Source: DASUAS01 sp963756895 (GTDB lineage Bacteria; Actinomycetota; Acidimicrobiia; IMCC26256; DASPTH01). Taken from it: a stretch of 64,000 nt of DNA. Made by a program: the position numbers and the translations under genes. The stretch lies in NCBI GenBank assembly GCA_963756895.1, contig CAVWPI010000004.1:62001-126000 (forward strand). The letters are read 5' to 3'. This document shows, piece after piece, positions 42,201-50,226 of this stretch. How positions within the stretch are numbered: the first letter of the stretch is position 1; every line of letters starts with the position of its first letter. Under the pieces are notes generated by a model. It searched no databases and was not told where the DNA came from. It was given only the letters and a program-made list of their open reading frames with translations.

Positions 42201-43279
42201 CGGGCCACCCCCACGGTGTCGAGGAGCTGTCGACGGTGCGACGGCGCCGACCCGAAGCATTCGGCATCGGCGGCGAGGCGCCGGAACCAGAAGTGCTGGT
42301 CGTGCTCCCACGTGTACCCGATGCCGCCGAACACCTGGAAGCAGTTCTGTGCGAGCTCCGTGCCCCGCTCGGCCACGAACGCCTTCGCCGCGTGCGCGAG
42401 CTCGGGGCCGTCGAGCGCGCCGCTGCCGAGCGACGTCGCGGCGGCGGCGACGAGTCCCTTCGCCATCTCGAGCCAGAGGCTGGTGTCGGCGAGGAGGTGC
42501 TTGATGGCCTGGAAGGAGCCGATGGGTCGTCCGAACGCGATGCGGTCCTTGGCGTACTGGAGCGCCACGTCGAAGTCGGCATGCATCGCGCCCACGCTCT
42601 CGGCCGCACTGAGCACGGCGGCGACCTCACCCAGACCGGCGACGCGCGCGTCCGCGGTGACCACCACGCCGTCCAGCTCCACGCCGAACCAGCGACGAGT
42701 CACGTCGAGACCTTCGAGCGGACGGAGCGTGACGCCGGAGGCATCGGTCCGCACGAGCACCTGCACGACGCCGTCGTCACCGACCGCGTCGACGAGCAGC
42801 CAGGTACACGCCTCGGCGTCGGCCACCACCGGGACGGTGCCGGTGAGGCGGAGAGCGTCGCCGTCGACGCACACGGTGCACGAGCGCTCGGAGCCCGCGG
42901 TCCACGTCGCCCACGCCGCGCCGCTCGCGAGCTCCTCGATCACGGCGGGCTGCGACCGAGCGATCGTCAGCGCGTGCACGACGACGTTGTGGCCCACGAA
43001 CGGACCCGGCTGCAGCCTCGCACCGCGCTCGGCAGCGATGAGCGCGGCGTCGAGCAGGCCGTTGCCCGACGTCGAACCGCCCCCGTGCGCGTCCTCGGCG
43101 AGCAGGCCGAACCAGCCGAGCTCGGCGGCGGTGTGCCGGTACGCCTCGTCGTCGTACGTCTCGCCGTCGGCGCAGCGCCGGACGGTCGAGAGGGGGTGCT
43201 CGGACTCCATGAAGCGCACGGACGCGTCGACGAGCATCGCCTGCTCGTCGGTGGGCGCGGGCACGAGATCGACGGTCAT
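42197..43279 (-). CDS. Acyl-CoA dehydrogenase family protein, second subunit type
   Basis: This intact 360-residue member has EQAMLVDASVRFMESEHPLSTVR at the N-terminus, ELGWFGLLAEDAHGGGSTSGNG near 55, YAKDRIAFGRPIGSFQAIKH near 232 and VFGGIGYTWEHDQHFWFRRLAAD near the end. The usual catalytic glutamate position is not obvious. Heteromeric actinobacterial enzymes often pair one subunit with the base and one without, so this one and the gene at 40908-42200 probably form an alpha2beta2 complex. ATG at 43279. It lies directly after galE in the same direction, but the two need not be related in function. Confidence 0.85.
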   Translation of the reverse strand: MTVDLVPAPTDEQAMLVDASVRFMESEHPLSTVRRCADGETYDDEAYRHTAAELGWFGLLAEDAHGGGSTSGNGLLDAALIAAERGARLQPGPFVGHNVVVHALTIARSQPAVIEELASGAAWATWTAGSERSCTVCVDGDALRLTGTVPVVADAEACTWLLVDAVGDDGVVQVLVRTDASGVTLRPLEGLDVTRRWFGVELDGVVVTADARVAGLGEVAAVLSAAESVGAMHADFDVALQYAKDRIAFGRPIGSFQAIKHLLADTSLWLEMAKGLVAAAATSLGSGALDGPELAHAAKAFVAERGTELAQNCFQVFGGIGYTWEHDQHFWFRRLAADAECFGSAPSHRRQLLDTVGVAR

Positions 43280-43313
43280 GCCGGGCAGTGTAGAGAGATC
43301 TAGAGGTTTCGGA

Positions 43314-44342
43314 TCAGCCCCGGTAGCCGTCGGGGTTCTCGGACTGCCAGCGCCAGTGATCGGCGCACATGTCGGCGAGGGAGCGCGCCGCCCGCCAGTG
43401 GAGCAGCGACGCCGCGCGCGCCGGGTCGGCCCACACCGCGACCACGTCGCCCGCTCGGCGCGGCCCGATCTCGTACGGCAGGTCGCGACCGACAGCAGTC
43501 GACGCGGCCCGCAGCACGTCGAGCACCGAGCTCCCGATGCCGGTGCCGAGGTTGACCGCCACCGCGCCGTCGATGGCGTCGAGGTGGTCCAACGCGGCCA
43601 GATGACCTTCGGCGAGGTCGACCACGTGCAGGTAGTCGCGGACGGCGGTGCCGTCGGGCGTGGGGTAGTCGTCGCCGTGCACGGTGAGGTGGTCGCGTCG
43701 TCCGACCGCCACCTGCATGATGTACGGCATCAGGTTGTTCGGGATGCCCACGGGGTCTTCGCCGATGAGCCCGCTCGCGTGGGCGCCGACGGGGTTGAAG
43801 TAGCGCAGGAGCGCGATGCGCCAGCCGCCGGTCGCGGCGACGTCGCGCAGCATCTCCTCGATGTGGAGCTTGGTGCGCCCGTAGGGGCTGCTCGCGCCCA
43901 GCGAGCCGTCCTCGGTGATGGGCACCGTGTCGGGGTCGCCGTAGACGGTGCAGGACGACGAGAACACGAGGTCGCGCACGTCGTGGCGTTCCATCGCCTC
44001 GAGCAGACGCATGGTGCCGCCGACGTTGTTGTCGTAGTACTGCAGCGGAACCTCGACCGACTCGCCGACCGCCTTCAACCCCGCGAAGTGCACGACCGCC
44101 TCGACGTCGCCGTGCCCGAACGCGCGGTCGAGATCGTGGGGCTCACGCATGTCGCCCTCCACGAACACGAGCCGTTCGGCGGCCGCGGGGACGAGCTCGG
44201 CGACCCGCTCCAACGAGACCAGGCTCGAGTTGGCGAGGTTGTCGAGCACGACGACGCGCACGCCGGCTTCGAGGAGCACGACGCACGTGTGGCTGCCGAT
44301 GTACCCGGCGCCGCCGGTCACGAGCACGGTGCGGTCGGTCAT
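43314..44342 (-). CDS. galE: UDP-glucose 4-epimerase
   Basis: This 342-residue extended SDR has VTGGAGYIGSHTCVVLLEAG at the start, VHFAGLKAVGES near 90, SSSCTVYGDP near 123 and the catalytic YGRTK near 148. LLRYFNPVGAHASGLIGEDP and PDGTAVRDYLHVVDLAEGH are diagnostic of GalE. It interconverts UDP-galactose and UDP-glucose with bound NAD. Together with GalT (56930-57915) and the sugar kinase (54927-56040) it completes a Leloir route. The start is ATG 44342. It is divergent from the hydrolase/cyclase gene across a 131-base gap holding a 10-base tandem repeat. Confidence 0.93.
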   Translation of the reverse strand: MTDRTVLVTGGAGYIGSHTCVVLLEAGVRVVVLDNLANSSLVSLERVAELVPAAAERLVFVEGDMREPHDLDRAFGHGDVEAVVHFAGLKAVGESVEVPLQYYDNNVGGTMRLLEAMERHDVRDLVFSSSCTVYGDPDTVPITEDGSLGASSPYGRTKLHIEEMLRDVAATGGWRIALLRYFNPVGAHASGLIGEDPVGIPNNLMPYIMQVAVGRRDHLTVHGDDYPTPDGTAVRDYLHVVDLAEGHLAALDHLDAIDGAVAVNLGTGIGSSVLDVLRAASTAVGRDLPYEIGPRRAGDVVAVWADPARAASLLHWRAARSLADMCADHWRWQSENPDGYRG

Positions 44343-44400
44343 CGTCAGCAGGGTGGCACGCGGGGACAGAGCATCGGAGCAGTCTGCCCGCTGCGCCGGC

Positions 44401-44450
44401 CACGCCCGGCCACGCCCGGCCACGCCCGGCCACACCCGGCCACGTCCGAC
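44401..44450. repeat. Five tandem 10-base repeats
   Basis: The unit cacgcccggc is repeated at 44401, 44411 and 44421, then with one change at 44431 and with more changes at 44441. It lies between the divergent starts of galE (44342) and the cyclase gene (44474). The period is close to one helical turn, so repeated protein binding on one DNA face is possible. Simple slippage is equally likely. Confidence 0.8.
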
Positions 44451-44473
44451 CCCGGTTCTGCCAAGCTCTACGG

Positions 44474-45818
44474 GTGGAGGCCCTCCCGAAGACCCGGTAC
44501 CGCGCGGAACGGCGAGACCTACCTCGCGTACCAGGAGCTGGGCGAGGGTCCGCTCGCCATCGTCGTGATCGAGAGCTGGGTCCATCACGTCGAGGCGTTC
44601 TGGTCGATCCCGGAGATCGCACGGCAACGGCGCCGCCTGGCGTCGATCGGGCGGCTGGTCATCCTCGACCGACGCGGCACCGGTCTCTCCGACCCCGTCG
44701 CTCCCGACCATCTGCCCGATCTCGACACCCAGGTGGCCGACGTGGTCGCGGTGATGGACGCCGCCGGGGTGCAGCGCGCCGCGCTCATCGGCTTCAACGA
44801 CGGCGGTGGGCTCGCGCTCCAACTCGCCGCCCGCTGGCCGGAGCGGTGCAGCGCGCTCGTGCTCTGGAACAGCGCCGCCCGCATGGTGCTCGACACCGAC
44901 TACCCGTGGGGGACGCCCGAAGCGACGCTGCTCGACATCGTCGAGCAGCAGGCCGCCGACTGGGCCGCGGGCGACACCGGCTACCTGCACCTGATGGTGG
45001 CGAGCCGCGCCGACGACGAGCAGTTCATGCAGCAGCTGGCCGGCCTCGGACGCAGCGCGGTCGCACCCGGTGCCGTCGCGCACTTCTTCCGCGAGACGGT
45101 GCTCGCCGACCTGCGCTCGTTCCTGCCCGAGGTGGAGGCGCCCACCCTCGTGCTGCAGCGGACCGACGCAACCGTGGTGAGCGCGGGGATGAGCCGCTAC
45201 GTCGCCGACCACGTCCCGAACGCGCGCTACCGGGAGATCGACGGCACCGATCACCTGTGGTTCACCGAGCGCGGCGACGAGGTGATCGACGAGATCGAGG
45301 AGTTCCTCACCGGCGCCCGCGCCGCGCCGGATCCGGACCGACGGCTCGCGACCGTGCTGTTCACCGACATCGTCGGGTCCACCGCCACCGCCGCCGAGCT
45401 GGGTGACACCCGGTGGCGGGTCCTGCTCGATCAGCACGACGAGATCGTCCGGGGCGAGCTCGCCCGCTTCGGTGGCCACGAGATCGACACGACCGGCGAC
45501 GGCTTCCTCGCGACCTTCGACGGGCCCGGACGCGCCATCCGCTGCGCCCGGGCGATGGGCGACACGCTCTCGGCGATCGGCGTGTCGATCCGGGCCGGCG
45601 TGCACACCGGTGAGGTGGAGGTGCGTGGCGACCAGATCGGCGGGATGGCGGTCCACATCGGCGCGCGTGTCGCCGCTGAGGGTGGTGCGGGCGAGATCGT
45701 CGTGTCGAGCACGGTGAAAGAGCTCATGACCGGGTCGGCGCTCACCTTCCTCGACCGGGGCGAGCACGAGCTCAAGGGCGTGCCCGGCACCTGGCGGCTC
45801 TACGCGGTCGAGCGCTGA
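44474..45818 (+). CDS. Alpha/beta-hydrolase-class III adenylate/guanylate cyclase fusion, frameshifted at the 5' end
   Basis: The protein has about 447 residues. It starts at GTG 44474 (VEALPKTRY), and one extra G near 44501 must be removed to continue NGETYLAYQELGEG. Residues 10-275 are an alpha/beta-hydrolase fold. Its nucleophile elbow reads LIGFNDGGGLAL, so Asn replaces the serine and the domain is probably a sensor. Residues 290-445 are a class III cyclase catalytic domain: VLFTDIVGSTATA with the first metal Asp, DTTGDGFLATF with the second, then GVHTGEVEVRGDQIGGMAVHIGAR. It likely makes a cyclic nucleotide in response to a small ligand. Confidence 0.8.
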
Positions 45819-45830
45819 CCGATCGATTCC

Positions 45831-45846
45831 GGTCAGGATCTGACCG
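45831..45846 (+). terminator. Short hairpin after the cyclase gene
   Basis: GGTCAG and CTGACC pair around GAT, with one more C-G pair outside, starting 12 bases after the stop at 45818. No T-run follows. It also lies within the leader of the VOC gene at 45921. Confidence 0.3.
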
Positions 45847-45920
45847 CAGTGAGCGCGACGATCGTCTCCCGCGGTCGACCTGGGTAGACCCGACGAGACC
45901 CCCGACGAAGGAGCACGACC

Positions 45921-46778
45921 ATGCCCGAACGCAGCGAGTACCTCCCCGGTGTCCCGTGCTGGGTGGACACCCAGCAGCCCGATCCGAAGGCCGCGCTCCC
46001 GTTCTACGAGGGGATCTTCGGGTGGGAGTTCGAGAACGCGATGCCCGAGGGGTCCGGCGGTGAGTACTTCATGGCCCGCATCCGGGGTGGTGACGTCGCC
46101 GCCGTGGGGTCCGTGCCCGAGGGCATGCCGCCGAGCGCGATGTGGAACACGTACGTCGCGGTCGCCAGTGCCGACGACGCGGTCGAGAAGGTCCGCGCCG
46201 CAGGTGGCAGGGCGTTCACCGACGCGTTCGACGTGATGGACGCGGGACGCATGGCCGTGGTCGCCGATCCCGAAGGCGCGGTGTTCTGCGTCTGGGAGGC
46301 GAAGGAGAACATCGGGGCCAAGGTCGTCAACGAGCACGGTGCGTTGAACTTCAACGGGCTCGCGAGCCGCGACGAGCAGTCGGCGGCGGCGTTCTACGGC
46401 GCGGTCTTCGGATGGAAGGTCCTGTCCATCCCCGCCGGGAAGTTCTGGATGTTGCCGGGCTACGGCGACTACCTCGAGCAGGGCACGCCCGGGCTCCGAG
46501 AGCAGATGGCGCAGATGGGCGCCCCCGACGGCTTCGTCGAGGTCGTCGCCGCGCTGGAGCCGATCGTGGCGGGCGACGCCGCCGCGCCTCACTGGTCGGT
46601 CACCTTCGGTGTCGACGACGTCGAGGCGACGGCGAAGGAGATCACGAAGCTCGGCGGGAAGGTCATCGAAGGGCCCGCCGACGCGCCGTGGACCCGTCGG
46701 GCGCTCGTCGAGGATCCCCAGGGAGCTCGCTTCGTCGCCGCCCAGTTCGTGGCCGAGAACAGCGGGCTCACCGCGTAG
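45921..46778 (+). CDS. Two-module VOC family protein
   Basis: This 285-residue protein is built of two glyoxalase-fold modules. The first starts PCWVDTQQPDPKAALPFYEGIFGWEF and ends VVADPEGAVFCVWEAKE. The second starts LNFNGLASRDEQSAAAFYGAVFGWKV and ends RALVEDPQGARFVAAQF. This type is common in actinobacteria, sometimes annotated as hydroxylase or glyoxalase, with no confirmed reaction. ATG at 45921 has GAAGGAGCACG upstream. It stands as a single gene converging with the DeoR-type regulator. Confidence 0.8.
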   Translation: MPERSEYLPGVPCWVDTQQPDPKAALPFYEGIFGWEFENAMPEGSGGEYFMARIRGGDVAAVGSVPEGMPPSAMWNTYVAVASADDAVEKVRAAGGRAFTDAFDVMDAGRMAVVADPEGAVFCVWEAKENIGAKVVNEHGALNFNGLASRDEQSAAAFYGAVFGWKVLSIPAGKFWMLPGYGDYLEQGTPGLREQMAQMGAPDGFVEVVAALEPIVAGDAAAPHWSVTFGVDDVEATAKEITKLGGKVIEGPADAPWTRRALVEDPQGARFVAAQFVAENSGLTA

Positions 46779-46850
46779 CGCCAGGGAACGGTCCTCAGGG
46801 CAGCACGATCGGGATGCGCTGCCAGCCTCGGGCGCGTCCCGGTCGTGCGC

Positions 46851-47596
46851 TCACACCAGGTCGACGCGTTCGCGGTACGGATCGAGACGCGCGTCGTGCG
46901 GTGCGAGCTCGGTCACCAGCAGGTCCACCTGGTCCCAAGCGAAGCCGTGGGCTGGCGCGCGGTGGCCGAGCTTGGACGCGTCGACGGCCAGGACCACCTC
47001 GCTCGCGGAGCTCGCGAGCGCGATCTTGACCTCGGCCTCCTCGAGCGTCGCCTCGCTGGCACCGACGTCGGGATCGACGGCCGCCGCGCTCACGAACAGC
47101 TTCCGCAGCAGCAGATCGCCGCGGGGCGGGTGGCCAACGGTCCGACCAGGCTGCCGGTACGTGGGTCGAGCTCGCCGCCGGTCAGGAGGGCGGTCACGCC
47201 CGCGTGGTCCTGCATCGCCCGGAAGGTGTCGGGCCCGTTGGTGAGGACGGTGACGTCGCGCGCCTCGCCGAGCCGGGCGGCGAGGCGCTGCATCGTCGAC
47301 GACGCGTCGATGCCGATCGCACCGCCGGCGCCGACGAGATCGAGGAGCTTCTCCGCGATGCGCGCCTTCGCGCGCGCGTGCTGCCGGAAGCGAGCTTCGA
47401 ACTCCTGAGGTCCCACGGCCACCGCGCCGCCGCGCACGCGTGCCGCGATGCCTTCGTCGACGAGCAGGTCGAGATCGCGCCGGATGGTCATCTCGCTGAC
47501 GTCGAGCTCGGTTGCGAGGTCGGCGACGCGGATGCGGCCGTCGGTGTCGAGGCGACGGCGCATGAGCTCGAGCCGTTCGAGCGCGTCAACGTTCAC
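46851..47596 (-). CDS. DeoR/GlpR-family regulator of the rhamnose genes, frameshifted
   Basis: The protein has about 248 residues. Residues 1-55 hold the DeoR helix-turn-helix (VADLATELDVSEMTIRRDLDLLVDEG). The rest is the sugar-phosphate-sensing domain (GAIGIDASSTMQRLAARL, VTVLTNGPDTF, TGGELDPRTGSLVGPLA). One missing base near 47115 breaks the frame; after it, DLLLRKLFVSAAAVDPDVGASEATLEEAEVK continues to the stop at 46851. GTG at 47596 has GGAGGAG upstream and overlaps the kinase gene's end. As the last gene of the rhamnose operon it probably represses it until a phosphorylated intermediate appears. Confidence 0.8.
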
Positions 47597-48917
47597 TGGG
47601 CTCCTCCTGGGTGGCGACGAGTGTCGCACGTGCGTCGGCGAGCGTCGCGAACGCGCCGAGCGCGAGCGCTTGGACGAGCGCGTTGCCGAGCGCGGCAGCC
47701 TCGATCGGGCCGGCGCTGACCGGTCTCCCGGTGCGACGAGCCAGCGCGTCGAGCAACAGCGTCGAACGAGTGCCGCCCCCGAAGACCCGCACCGGCCGAT
47801 CGCGGTCGATGCCGGAGAGCGATGCGATCACCTGGGCGGTGGACGCGGCCATCGACTCGACTGCGCAGCGCGTGATCGCAGCCCGGTCGGTCGGATCGGG
47901 GAGCCCGGCGAGCTCGGCGATCGTGGCCGCCATGTCGGACGGGGCGAGGAGCCGCGGATCGAGCGCGTCGCCGACCGGCACGTTCGCGATCGACTCGGCG
48001 TGCGTGAGGAGGTCGCGGAGTTCGGGGTCACCCCACTGGCGCCGGCACTCCTCGACCAACCACCACCCGGCGACGTTGCACAGCAGGCGGACGCCGCCCA
48101 GCGCGCCGCGCTCGTTCCGGAGCCCGGCTGCGAAGGCCGCGCCCGACGTGTCGGGCTCGTCCTGCTCGCGCCCGACGAGCAGCCACGTGCCGGTGGCGAC
48201 GAACGGGGCGTCGCGCTCGGCTCCCGCGATCACCGCCGACGCGGTGTCGTGGCCGCCGACCAGGTGCACCGGGATCCCGCGCCAGCTCCCGACCTGCGTG
48301 CCCGCCGGTTGCAGGGGAGCGAGCACGGACGCCTCGACCCCGACTGCGTCGGCGAGCTCGGCCGACCACGTCCCGGTCGAGAGGTCGAGCAGTCCGGTGG
48401 TGCCCGCCGACGAGGGCTCCGCGGTCACCACGCCGGTGAGGTGGTGGACGAGGAGCTCGGGGAGCATGAGGAGGTGGTGTGCGCGCGCGAGTTGCTCACG
48501 GTCGTGCGTCGCGAGCTGGAAGATCGTGTCGATCTGCAGCGCCTGCAGCCCGGTCGTCGTGAAGAAATGCTCCTCTCCGATCCGCTCGAGCACGGACCGG
48601 TAGCCGGCGGTGCGAGGGTCGCGGTAGGAGATGGGCGGCTCGACGAGCTCCCCGCGCCGGTCGAGCAACCCGTAGTCGACGCCCCAGGTGTCGATGCCGA
48701 CGGACGCGAGCGGACCGGCCTCGGTCGCGAGCTCGAGCCCGCGTTCGGCCTCGGTGACCAAGCGTGACCAGTCCCACCGGAGGTGGGTGCCGTCGTGCCG
48801 GGGCGCGTGCGCATGACGGTGCACGACCTCGAGCTCCGGCGGCCCGTCGCCGACCGTCACGCGGCAGACCCGGATCGACGACGCGCCGAAGTCGATCGCG
48901 CCGACCGTGACGCTCAC
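47586..48917 (-). CDS. rhaB: Rhamnulokinase (FGGY family)
   Basis: This 443-residue sugar kinase phosphorylates L-rhamnulose at O-1. Segments are VGAIDFGASSIRVCRV at the N-terminus, VGIDTWGVDYGLLDRRGE near 75, ISYRDPRTAGYRSVLERIG, IDTIFQLATHDREQL, and the ATP-site GGHDTASAVIAGAE near 220. The FGGY C-terminal strand VRVFGGGTRSTLLLDALARR follows. RhaB-like order and its place between rhaI and the regulator support rhamnulose as substrate over other ketoses. GTG at 48917 lies 8 bases inside the last codons of rhaI. The gene is free of frame breaks. Confidence 0.88.
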   Translation of the reverse strand: MSVTVGAIDFGASSIRVCRVTVGDGPPELEVVHRHAHAPRHDGTHLRWDWSRLVTEAERGLELATEAGPLASVGIDTWGVDYGLLDRRGELVEPPISYRDPRTAGYRSVLERIGEEHFFTTTGLQALQIDTIFQLATHDREQLARAHHLLMLPELLVHHLTGVVTAEPSSAGTTGLLDLSTGTWSAELADAVGVEASVLAPLQPAGTQVGSWRGIPVHLVGGHDTASAVIAGAERDAPFVATGTWLLVGREQDEPDTSGAAFAAGLRNERGALGGVRLLCNVAGWWLVEECRRQWGDPELRDLLTHAESIANVPVGDALDPRLLAPSDMAATIAELAGLPDPTDRAAITRCAVESMAASTAQVIASLSGIDRDRPVRVFGGGTRSTLLLDALARRTGRPVSAGPIEAAALGNALVQALALGAFATLADARATLVATQEEPSER

Positions 48918-48924
48918 GGGCGCC

Positions 48925-50215
48925 TCACAGACCGGTGGAGACCGCGTCGTCGCCGCGCGCGCCCGTGACCGCGGCGCGGTAACCAGTGCGACGGAACGTC
49001 GTGAGCGGTGCCAGCGCAGCGCCGTTGCGACGACCGCGCCTCGGCGACCAGAGGGCGCACGTCGGAGCGGAACGCGTCGTGCAGGAGCTCCTCCGCGAGC
49101 GCAGGATCGTTGGCGTCCTGCGCGTCCCCCAACGCAGCCCGGTCGACGAGCAGCGCCTGTGCGATCGTGCACTGGATCTGGTCGGTGCCCTGGACGAGGT
49201 CCTCGACCGGGTCCTTGAGGTTGTGCGACGCGTCGATCATGTAGCGCACGGGTGGCATCGCGCCGTTGCCGTGCTCGACGAGCTCGCACACGATCAGGAA
49301 GAACTGGTACGGGTGGATCGACCCGACGGTGAGGTCGTCGTCGCCGTACTTCGAGTCGTTGAAGTGGAACCCGCCGAGACGACCGACCATGCCCAGGCGG
49401 CTCACGACCTGCTCGATGTTGGCGTTGGGCAGGTGGTGCCCGAGGTCGACGAGGCAGCGGGTGCGGTCGCCCGCATGCTGCGCGAGGAGCAACGACGACC
49501 CCCAGTCGGCGTTGACGGTCGAGTAGAACGCGGGCTCGTACGGCTTGTGCTCGACGAGCAGCTCCCACACGTGCGGGAGCATGTCGTGCAGCTCGCGGAG
49601 CCCGTCGGCGACGCGCTCGAACTGGCGACGGAAGTCGGCCTGGCCGGGATGGTTGGTGCCGTCCGCCAGCCAGACGGTGAGCGCGGTCGAGCCGAGCTCG
49701 ACGCCGAGGTCGATGACCGCACGGTTGTGCTCGAGCGCCCGCTTGCGCACGTCGGGATCGGAGTGCGCCAGCGAACCGAACTTGTAGGACAACCCGGGCC
49801 CGGTGGTCGACGGATTGTCCTGGAAGGTGTTCGAGTTCATCGCGTCGAAGCCGATGCCCAGCTCTTCGGCGTAGGCGCGCAGCGCGGCGGGGTCGTCGGG
49901 GTCGTCCCACGGCACGTGGAGGCTGACCGTGGTGTTCGCTCCGGTGACGGCGTGGAGCGCGGCGATGTCGTCGAGCTTCTCGTCGGTGGTGCGGGGCTCG
50001 CCGCGACCCGGGAAGCGGCCGAAGCGCGTGCCGCCGGTGCCCATTGCCCACGACGGTGCCGCGACCGAGAACCGCTGGACCTCGGAGATCACCGACTCGG
50101 CGTCGACGCCGCGGTCGGCGAGTCGCACGCGGAGCGCGTCGAGGTCGCGCTCGTGGGCCGCGACGACGGACCCTTCGAGCTCGCGGATCTGGTCAGGGGT
50201 GATGCGGACGGCCAT
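48925..50215 (-). CDS. rhaI: L-rhamnose isomerase (RhaI type), frameshifted near the 3' end
   Basis: This TIM-barrel isomerase has about 430 residues. It has ISEVQRFSVAAPSWAMGTGGTRFGRF near residue 45, VSLHVPWDDPDD, FDAMNSNTFQDNP, LLVEHKPYEPAFYSTVNADWG, CLVDLGHHLPNANIE and GGFHFNDSKYGDDDL. These contain the metal-binding Glu, Asp and His residues. It converts L-rhamnose to L-rhamnulose. One extra base near 49047 must be removed after RPLVAEA. The ending then reads RRNGAALAPLTTFRRTGYRAAVTGARGD before TGA at 48925. ATG at 50215 follows the aldolase gene by 11 bases. Confidence 0.88.
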
Positions 50216-50226
50216 GGCGGTTCCGA

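Noticed and set aside
33556..43313. A shared AAAGGTCT-like motif upstream of the ligases at 33543 and 39032, with a weaker copy before 43279.
   Set aside because: The copy at 39048-39064 overlaps the last codons and stop of the SDR gene, and the third copy differs in its core, so common regulation is not supported.
40860..45818. A very long open frame on the plus strand (about 1650 codons) spanning the dehydrogenase and galE region.
   Set aside because: Only its last 440 codons encode a real protein (the hydrolase-cyclase). The rest mirrors minus-strand genes, as is usual at this GC content.
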